This document shows, one piece after another, positions 10,651 to 15,882 of a DNA stretch of 15,882 bases. Source of the DNA: Spartobacteria bacterium (GTDB lineage: Bacteria; Verrucomicrobiota; Verrucomicrobiia; Chthoniobacterales; UBA6821); contig CANIBV010000024.1 in the NCBI GenBank assembly GCA_947466005.1, positions 1-15,882 of the forward strand, read 5' to 3'. The notes under the pieces were generated by a model. That model was not told where the DNA came from, did not search any database, and saw nothing but the letters and a program-made list of their open reading frames with translations. Position 1 is the stretch's first letter. Every line of letters starts with the position of its first letter. Position numbers and translations under genes: made by a program.

Positions 10651-12345
10651 CTACGCACGGAAGATCGCGCCGAGCTTTTTTCCTAAAATGAGGCTGGTTC
10701 CAATAATTGCAACCGCAAGAAATGCCATCGCCCACACCCCGAGGGCGCTGGCCAAATAGCGCCCCTCGCCGAGCAGTTGGTAAAGCTCGTAGATTGCCTT
10801 GGTGATCGGAAAGTCCTGCTGCTTCTGGGCAAGAATGAGCGAATCACTGACCTCCAGCATCGCAAACGAAAACGCAAGCAAGCCGCCCGCAATAAGGTTC
10901 GCAGCAATGAGAGGAATGGTGATTCTTCGGAGGGTTCGCAGCGGTGGGCAACCGAGATTCTGCGCGGCCTCCTCAAGCGTGACACTCGTCTGCTGAAATC
11001 CAGCCGCTGCGGAGCGCACCACATAGGGCAGACGGCGAACGGAATAGGCGATGACCAGAATGATCAGCGGATCGATCGTGGGATTCAGAAAGGCAAAAGG
11101 TTTCCCCTCCTGGGTCATGGCAAGGTAGCCGAAGGCCAATACAAGACCCGGGACTGCGAGAGGGAGCATCGCCATGGCATCGAGTATCTGCCGGCCCGGG
11201 AGGCGGGTTCTGACAACGACAAATGCGATGGCGACACCGAGGACCATATCGAGGATTGTGGCAAGACCCGCGTATTTGAGGCTGTTCTGGATCGAGGGAA
11301 GTGTGAGGTTGTGTCCCAGAGCCGCCTCGAAATGGGAAAGCGTCAATCCGCTTGGCAAAATCGTCTGATACCAATCAGTGGAGAATGCAACGAGGATGAC
11401 GCCGATGTGGGGAAGGATGGCAAGAAAGGTCACCAGACCAAACAACCCCGAACAGAGAAGCCCCAATGCCAGACCTGCTTTTCGAGGTCCTCCCTGACTT
11501 GTTGCTTTGGCCATCATGGAATAGGAGTCACGACCGAAGAGGAGCTTACTCCCGACATAGAGAAGAACCGTCGAGCAGAGGAGCACGACCACCAGCGCGA
11601 ACGGAAATGGATTTCCACCAATGTCCTTGATGCCATAAAAGATCTGCACCGAGGTGACGCGTGTGAAATCAAACATGAGCGGGACGCCAAGTTCGGTGAA
11701 CGACCAGATAAAAACGATCGTCCCTCCGGCAAAGATACCGGGTATGATAAGAGGCAGCGTGATGCGGCGGAACTTGCGAAGGCCCCTGCAGCCCAGATTC
11801 TCCGCAGCCTCTTCCATCGCGGGGTCCACATTGGCGAGGGCGGCGAGGACATTGAGATAGAGAATCGGATAAAGATGAAGTGCGTTAAGAACAATAACGC
11901 CCCAAATCCTCCCCTCGCCGAGCCAATCGATCGGATGAGCGGGATTGAGACAACCAATGTCCTTCAGAAGAGCGTTCAAGGCTCCCTGCTGGCCGAGGAT
12001 CTGCTTGATGCCGATGGCACCCACAAACGGAGGCATGATCATTGGGACCAGCACCAGTGAGCCGAGAAGGGATTTCCCAGGAAAAAGAAAGCGATCACTC
12101 ACCCAGGCAAGAGGAATGGCGATGAAAGCAGCCAGTAGAGTGCTCCACACGCCCATCTGAAGAGAATTCCAGAGTCCCTCGAGGTAAAGCGGATTCCGGA
12201 AAACCTCGGTAATGTAGGAGATCGTGAATTTTCCGTCGGATCCGACAAATGCCCCGCAGAGCGTCTCGGCGATGGGCCAGAGAAAGAAGAGCGCAAAGAA
12301 GAGGGCCGTGAGAAGGAAAACGATTATGGAGAATTGCCGGCTCAT
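10651..12345 (-). CDS. Two-domain ABC importer permease, ferric-iron type (FbpB/AfuB-like)
   Basis: The 564-residue inner-membrane protein contains two copies of the binding-protein-dependent permease domain in one chain, as in FbpB/AfuB/SfuB proteins. Each copy carries the EAA loop that contacts the ATPase: EEAAENLGCRGLRKFRRITLP (from about 178) and EEAAQNLGCPPLRTLRRITIP (from about 458). About twelve hydrophobic segments are visible, the first at residues 7-30. Its ATG overlaps the TGA of the binding-protein gene in ATGA (12342-12345). An AGGAGG lies 13 nt upstream of the start (12359-12364), the only Shine-Dalgarno-like match I found before any gene here, although its spacing is long. It is the last gene of the three-gene importer unit. 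The family suggests Fe(III) uptake, but related permeases import other ligands, so the substrate is not certain. Confidence 0.88.
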   Translation of the reverse strand: MSRQFSIIVFLLTALFFALFFLWPIAETLCGAFVGSDGKFTISYITEVFRNPLYLEGLWNSLQMGVWSTLLAAFIAIPLAWVSDRFLFPGKSLLGSLVLVPMIMPPFVGAIGIKQILGQQGALNALLKDIGCLNPAHPIDWLGEGRIWGVIVLNALHLYPILYLNVLAALANVDPAMEEAAENLGCRGLRKFRRITLPLIIPGIFAGGTIVFIWSFTELGVPLMFDFTRVTSVQIFYGIKDIGGNPFPFALVVVLLCSTVLLYVGSKLLFGRDSYSMMAKATSQGGPRKAGLALGLLCSGLFGLVTFLAILPHIGVILVAFSTDWYQTILPSGLTLSHFEAALGHNLTLPSIQNSLKYAGLATILDMVLGVAIAFVVVRTRLPGRQILDAMAMLPLAVPGLVLAFGYLAMTQEGKPFAFLNPTIDPLIILVIAYSVRRLPYVVRSAAAGFQQTSVTLEEAAQNLGCPPLRTLRRITIPLIAANLIAGGLLAFSFAMLEVSDSLILAQKQQDFPITKAIYELYQLLGEGRYLASALGVWAMAFLAVAIIGTSLILGKKLGAIFRA

Positions 12346-13949
12346 TTTATGAAAGCCCCCTCCTTTGCGAGTTGGGCTGCTTCTTGGTATTGGAGGCGAA
12401 ATTTGTCGGAGAGCTCCTTGGCAAGGCGGACTTCGTCGAGACGGTTTTTGGAGGACAATACTTCTTTGAGGATTGTTTTTGAGGACTCGTAATCGACCTC
12501 GGAAAGATCAGAGAATCTATCATAGGCTTCCCGGGGAAATCCCGCTTTCACCAGGGCCTGCCAGGCCTCGGTCTGCTCGTGGTGGATATCGAGACAGATG
12601 ACCCTGATGATAAATGCCATCACGCGAAAGATGGGGGCGGTCCAGGCGGCGGTGTAAGTGAAAAGTCGGGCTTCCTCATAAGGCTGCACTTCAGGATCAG
12701 AGCGGAGGGCGGCATATTCCGGCGAGTAGAGTTCCTTGCGGATCGGGAGGCGGCGCAGTGCGTATTTCGAAGGTCCTCCCGGCGCTCCGACCTTGAAGTT
12801 CCAGAGTTTCTGACCTTCGAGCGAGAGGACGAAGGCAATAAACTCCTCGGCGGCTGCGCGATTGGGAGCGCCGCGTAGAAGGGCAATGGGATCGACGCCG
12901 ACGGAGGAACCCCCGACAGGGGTGAAGTATTGAAGACGAGATGGTGCGTCGCCGCATTTCACCGCCTCGTTCTGAAAACGGCCGTAGAAATCAATGCACA
13001 TTCCAATTGCGGCATCACCAAGGGAGACATCGAGCGGTATTTTTGATGCGGAATCGGTGAAGTAGCGGGCATTTGCGGAAGCTGCTTGGATGATCTCGAG
13101 ACCGCGCGTCCAACCGAGAGCCAGAGTCTCCTCGTCGCTCCGACCTGTGGTTCGGACGAGTTCCTGCATTTGTTGTTGAATGACCATCTCAAACGCACGG
13201 GCGGCGGAACCGCTTTTGGTCGGATCAGCAAGAGCGACCTGACGATAAAACTCAGGCTTTGTGAGATCTTTCCACGATGAGGGGATTCCCTGAACGCCGA
13301 GGCGCTGGAGAGAGTCGGTATTGTAACAGATACCGAATGTGGCAAGACATGCTCCGATCCAGAGGGCGCGTGGATCGTAGAACTGCTCGCCCGAAACGCT
13401 TTGCGGAATGGAATCCTCCGCGAACCATTCAGGGTGGGCATTGACAACGTCGCTGGGAATCAGGCGCCCTGACTTAGCCTGCTGCTCAAAGTCGTAGGAT
13501 CCCCCACCGAAGAAGAGGTCGATGCCGATACCAGTAGTGGAATTTAAGAATGACCTGCGCGCAGCCTGCGCAGGGGTGTCCGTGAATTGATCGTCGGGCA
13601 GTTTGATTTTGGAATCATCGAAGGCGGAGGCAACCTCGGCCGTCCAGCGTTTGCCCTGGGATGTCCATGCATATTGGAAGGCGGCGAGGTATTCCCCCGC
13701 GAGGTACCGAGAGATCTCGCTCGTTCCGCCTGGCAGCCTCCAGTCGATGCGGATCGAGCGTCCGGTTTTGATTTTGTAGTGGTTTACAAACGCCGTGGTG
13801 AATTCATGGCGGACGGCTTCATTGTGTGGGGAGATGATGACGAGCGCGTTGTCGGCATTCGCGAGAAGATTCTGTCGAGGCTTGAGCAGGAAGGGCACGG
13901 CCACTACAAAAGCGAGAGCCGCAAGCACCAGAAAGATCCTTGATCTCAT
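12342..13949 (-). CDS. Large extracellular solute-binding protein of the ABC importer
   Basis: The 535-residue product begins with a hydrophobic signal or anchor (residues about 4-22). An ANA at 30-32 is a possible cleavage site and no lipobox cysteine is present. Mature-domain motifs such as ALVIISPHNEAVRHEF (35-50), GIGIDLFFGGGSYDF (140-154), WKDLTKPEFYRQVALADPTKSGSA (226-249) and the VGVDPIALLRGAPNRAAAEEF stretch (350-370) fit the iron(III)/AfuA-like binding-protein family. It is much longer than the usual 330-360 residues. The excess includes an insert near 75-130 and a C-terminal extension of roughly 100 residues. The double-tyrosine iron ligand of FbpA-type proteins seems replaced by Phe321-Tyr322. 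It lies 27 nt downstream of the ATPase gene and overlaps the permease gene, so it should capture the ligand in the periplasm for that permease. Confidence 0.82.
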   Translation of the reverse strand: MRSRIFLVLAALAFVVAVPFLLKPRQNLLANADNALVIISPHNEAVRHEFTTAFVNHYKIKTGRSIRIDWRLPGGTSEISRYLAGEYLAAFQYAWTSQGKRWTAEVASAFDDSKIKLPDDQFTDTPAQAARRSFLNSTTGIGIDLFFGGGSYDFEQQAKSGRLIPSDVVNAHPEWFAEDSIPQSVSGEQFYDPRALWIGACLATFGICYNTDSLQRLGVQGIPSSWKDLTKPEFYRQVALADPTKSGSAARAFEMVIQQQMQELVRTTGRSDEETLALGWTRGLEIIQAASANARYFTDSASKIPLDVSLGDAAIGMCIDFYGRFQNEAVKCGDAPSRLQYFTPVGGSSVGVDPIALLRGAPNRAAAEEFIAFVLSLEGQKLWNFKVGAPGGPSKYALRRLPIRKELYSPEYAALRSDPEVQPYEEARLFTYTAAWTAPIFRVMAFIIRVICLDIHHEQTEAWQALVKAGFPREAYDRFSDLSEVDYESSKTILKEVLSSKNRLDEVRLAKELSDKFRLQYQEAAQLAKEGAFIK

Positions 13950-13976
13950 GGAGGGCAGGGAAGTTTCACCACGAAG

Positions 13977-15047
13977 TCATGGTTTGAGAACCACGACATC
14001 AGCGGCGCTCGCAACAGCGAAAAACTCCTGTCCCTGGCAGCGCGCTGAGAGATGAGGGTTGAGTTCAAATATCTTCAAATCATTATGCGCCGTGCGGAGA
14101 ATGTATTGGGCCACCTCGCCAAGGTAGATCGATTCGCCGATTCGCCCCTTCACCGCATTGACAGCGGCAGGTTCGCCACGAAGCGACCAACTTTCAGGGC
14201 GAATACTGAGTATCACCTCATCACCAGCAGAAGGCTTCCAGTCAGGATCGCCCAGAAATCCCTCAAAAGGACCCCCGACTGTTTCAATAACTGCTTTCGC
14301 CCCATCAAAGGATAGCATTTTGCCTTTCAGAAAATTCGTTTCGCCAATGAAGTCAGCAACCACGCGGGTTATGGGCCGCCGGTAAACCTGCTCGGGTGTT
14401 CCGATCTGGGCGATACGACCGCCTTCTAGAACGGCCATTCTATCCGAAATCGAGAGAGCTTCCTTTTGGTCGTGGGTGACATAGATCGCCGTCAAACCGT
14501 TCTCTTTGCAGACGCGGCGGATTTCCGATCGCATTTCGAGGCGAAGGCGGGCATCGAGGTTTGAAAGGGGTTCGTCGAGCAGAACGCAACGGGGACGTAT
14601 CACCAAGGCCCGGGCAAGAGCGACACGTTGCTGCTGCCCGCCGGAAAGTTGGGCGATTTTACGTTCTGTGTATTGGCCCATCTGCACGGATTCGAGCGCC
14701 GCAGTCACTCGTTGACGGATGTCAGCAGACCGAACGCGACGCTCCTCAAGGCCAAAGGCCACATTTTCGGCAACAGTCATGTGCGGCCAGAGAGCGTAAC
14801 TCTGAAACATCATTCCCGTATTGCGCTTGTAAGGCGGCAGATTGGTCACATCCTCGTCACCGAAAAGAATGCGACCCTCGTCAGGGATATAGAAACCGGC
14901 AATATTGCGAAGAAGGGTTGTTTTTCCACATCCGCTGGGGCCGAGGAGGAAAAACAACTCTCCAGGTTCGATGCGGAGCGTTATGCCGCTGAGAGCCACT
15001 GTGTCACCGAATTTTTTAACGAGATTCTCGATGGTGATCGCAATCAT
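13977..15047 (-). CDS. ABC importer ATPase (FbpC/PotA type)
   Basis: The 356-residue cytoplasmic ATPase powers the importer encoded downstream. Motifs are Walker A GPSGCGKT (36-43), Q-loop FQSYALWPHMTV (81-92) with Gln82, signature LSGGQ (134-138), Walker B VLLDEP (155-160) with catalytic Glu159, D-loop SNLDARL, and switch His192 (THDQ). A C-terminal regulatory region (about 235-356) resembles the TOBE domain of the FbpC/PotA/MalK group (IRPESW, GESIYLG). The sequence is closest to the Fe(III)/spermidine/thiamine subfamily, so the call of iron rests mainly on the permease and binding-protein families. The ATG at 15047 gives the canonical N-terminus and has no Shine-Dalgarno sequence. It is the first recognised gene of the operon ATPase, binding protein, permease. 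Confidence 0.9.
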   Translation of the reverse strand: MIAITIENLVKKFGDTVALSGITLRIEPGELFFLLGPSGCGKTTLLRNIAGFYIPDEGRILFGDEDVTNLPPYKRNTGMMFQSYALWPHMTVAENVAFGLEERRVRSADIRQRVTAALESVQMGQYTERKIAQLSGGQQQRVALARALVIRPRCVLLDEPLSNLDARLRLEMRSEIRRVCKENGLTAIYVTHDQKEALSISDRMAVLEGGRIAQIGTPEQVYRRPITRVVADFIGETNFLKGKMLSFDGAKAVIETVGGPFEGFLGDPDWKPSAGDEVILSIRPESWSLRGEPAAVNAVKGRIGESIYLGEVAQYILRTAHNDLKIFELNPHLSARCQGQEFFAVASAADVVVLKP

Positions 15048-15118
15048 GCTCTGGTGGAAGTTTCAGATAGACGATGGCGGCAGATCCAGCCGCTCGCGTG
15101 AATCGATGAAATCAGCCC

Positions 15119-15253
15119 TCATTTATTGCGAAGTTGCCCTTTGCTACCGTGCCGTCGCCCCTCCGCTAAGGCAGGAGAGTTGGCCTCTGATAGGGAACCG
15201 CTTTTTGGCAGATCTGGATCGAAATCTTGCCCCTTGAAAAACGGATCACTCAT
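15119..15253 (-). CDS. Doubtful small hypothetical protein (44 aa)
   Basis: An ATG at 15253 opens a 44-codon frame on the same strand as the importer operon, ending 71 nt before its ATPase gene. The product is hydrophilic (starts MSDPFFKGQDFDPDLPKSG, ends LRNK), has no membrane segment and no family I recognise. The same frame stays open upstream to an ATG at 15427 (102 codons), but that version would cover the predicted promoter and much of the holA upstream region. If the predicted promoter is right, transcription would begin close to the ATG, giving a nearly leaderless message. It could equally be non-coding leader sequence. Confidence 0.2.
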   Translation of the reverse strand: MSDPFFKGQDFDPDLPKSGSLSEANSPALAEGRRHGSKGQLRNK

Positions 15254-15283
15254 GGCTGGGTGATATCTTTCGCCCCTTGAAAA
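15229..15283. repeat. 12-nt direct repeat at the importer promoter
   Basis: GCCCCTTGAAAA occurs at 15229-15240 and again at 15272-15283, a start-to-start distance of 43 nt, close to four helical turns. Read on the minus strand it is TTTTCAAGGGGC. The distal copy lies in the spacer of the candidate importer promoter and touches its -35 box. The proximal copy lies just downstream of the expected transcription start. Confidence 0.5.
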
Positions 15284-15288
15284 GTCAA
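15260..15288 (-). promoter_or_regulatory. Candidate sigma-70 promoter of the importer operon
   Basis: On the minus strand TTGACT (15283-15288) matches the -35 consensus at five of six positions. After a 17-nt spacer, TATCAC (15260-15265) matches the -10 at four of six. Transcription would begin near 15253, about 205 nt before the ATPase ATG. No Fur-box-like sequence was recognised around it. Confidence 0.35.
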
Positions 15289-15456
15289 CGATGAGCCCTC
15301 GATGAGCCATTTCCGTGCTCCTCTGGCGCGCTCCATGCCCTCTTCTCCCTAAAATGGCGCTATTTGCTGGGTTAGGAGCGGTTTTCTGCCGCTTATCTTC
15401 CAAGGTTCTTGTTTCATCCTTCATCATTTTGACTTTAGGCTTTAATTTTCCTTCTC

Positions 15457-15882
15457 ATGGCCACCCGCAAAGCCCCCGCAGCAGCCAAGAACCCGAACCT
15501 CCACTTCGTCACCGGTAGTGATGAGGCGGAGGTGCGCAGGACAGCTCAGGGACTGGCTGCCTCACTTGCCCCTCCGGATGGTGGGGATTTTGGCATCGAG
15601 ACGATCGAGGCTCCCGCCGATACGGTCGACTGCTCGATCGACATGGTGGAGAGGACTCTCCAAGCGGTACTCACTCTTCCCTTCTTCGGGGGGAAACTGG
15701 TCTGGATGAAGAGTGTCTCGTTCCTGAAGGATTCAGTTCAGGGCCGCTCGGAGGCAGTTCAGGAGGCATTGGAAAAGCTCCTCAAGACACTCGAGGAGGG
15801 ACTCCCCGCAGGGGTCACGCTGCTGATCAGTGCTCCGGAGCCGGATAAAAGAAGGGGCTTTTATAAAAAGCTCTCGGAAATC
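15457..15882 (+). CDS. holA: DNA polymerase III subunit delta, N-terminal part (cut by window edge)
   Basis: The ATG at 15457 opens a frame of 142 codons that runs off the right edge; the family is normally about 330-350 residues. Delta is the subunit of the clamp loader that opens the beta sliding clamp. Recognisable features are the early FVTGSDE (18-24) that begins the AAA-like fold, LTLPFFGGKLVWMKSVSFL (from about 75), in which the FF-GG-K-LVW pattern is typical of delta, and LLISAPEPDKRRGFYKKL near the end, matching the conserved DKR stretch. A Lys/Ala-rich stretch precedes the domain. The sequence before the ATG (TTTTCCTTCTC) is pyrimidine-rich and has no Shine-Dalgarno. It is read divergently from the importer operon. 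The call is from motif pattern only. Confidence 0.82.
   Translation, partial: MATRKAPAAAKNPNLHFVTGSDEAEVRRTAQGLAASLAPPDGGDFGIETIEAPADTVDCSIDMVERTLQAVLTLPFFGGKLVWMKSVSFLKDSVQGRSEAVQEALEKLLKTLEEGLPAGVTLLISAPEPDKRRGFYKKLSEI

Larger units (their letters stand above)
15048..15456. other. Divergent intergenic region between importer operon and holA
   Basis: This 409-nt gap separates two divergently read genes and should hold both promoters. It contains a candidate minus-strand promoter (15260-15288), a 12-nt direct repeat (15229-15240 and 15272-15283), a 9-nt direct repeat CGATGAGCC (15289-15297 and 15300-15308) and a doubtful 44-codon frame (15119-15253). The stretch just before holA is pyrimidine- and AT-rich. 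I could not place a properly spaced -35/-10 pair for holA. Confidence 0.5.

Noticed and set aside
10639..10681. Possible bidirectional terminator between uvrB and the permease gene (AGGCT-CAGC-AGCCT, later T-run at 10676-10681)
   Set aside because: The stem is only five pairs and the T-run is 24 nt away; a longer stem using GCTC and GAGC next to the T-run has a poor loop. The evidence is too weak for a feature.
10777..12060. A 427-codon open frame on the plus strand
   Set aside because: It is antisense to the importer permease, which has clear paired EAA loops. The product is a charged, Lys/Arg/Asp-rich sequence without family resemblance, typical of the complement of a membrane-protein gene.
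15119..15427. Extended 102-codon version of the small frame upstream of the importer operon
   Set aside because: It would start only 30 nt from holA and cover the best promoter candidate, and its upstream part is Arg/Lys/Gly-rich with no family resemblance.

Overview
The window looks like ordinary chromosome of a Gram-negative bacterium, most likely from the Verrucomicrobiota or another PVC lineage. This is an inference. It rests on moderately high GC, start codons that almost all lack a Shine-Dalgarno sequence, futalosine-pathway menaquinone genes, and an outer-membrane autotransporter whose passenger carries T5SS/PEP-CTERM-type repeats. There is no tRNA, rRNA, CRISPR array, transposase or phage gene.

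Layout. (1) 1-2911, minus strand: a large type V autotransporter with signal peptide, repeat-rich passenger and the start of the beta-barrel domain; its C-terminus lies beyond the left edge. (2) 3227-5172, minus: mqnE-mqnA, two consecutive early steps of the futalosine route to menaquinone, joined by a 4-nt start/stop overlap. (3) 5402-8256, minus: an ABC exporter gene followed, again with a 4-nt overlap, by a HlyD-type membrane fusion protein. (4) 8488-10635, plus: uvrB, the damage-recognition helicase of nucleotide excision repair, with an unusual insertion of about 40 residues. (5) 10651-15047, minus: a three-gene ABC importer of the ferric-iron type (ATPase, large solute-binding protein, two-domain permease). 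(6) 15457-15882, plus: the first 142 codons of holA (DNA polymerase III delta), cut by the right edge.

How the genes work together. Within each operon the products form a pathway or complex. MqnA makes 3-[(1-carboxyvinyl)oxy]benzoate and MqnE joins it to an adenosyl moiety. The exporter and HlyD adaptor would form an inner-membrane efflux or secretion unit; its outer-membrane partner is not here. The importer has a binding protein, a channel and an ATPase. Nothing in sequence links the operons to one another.

No clearly undescribed system stands out. The items most worth a second look are the UvrB insertion next to its SATP motif, the oversized binding protein that lacks the usual double-tyrosine iron motif, a duplicated 12-nt motif at a predicted importer promoter, and the pyrimidine-rich leaders that replace Shine-Dalgarno sequences.
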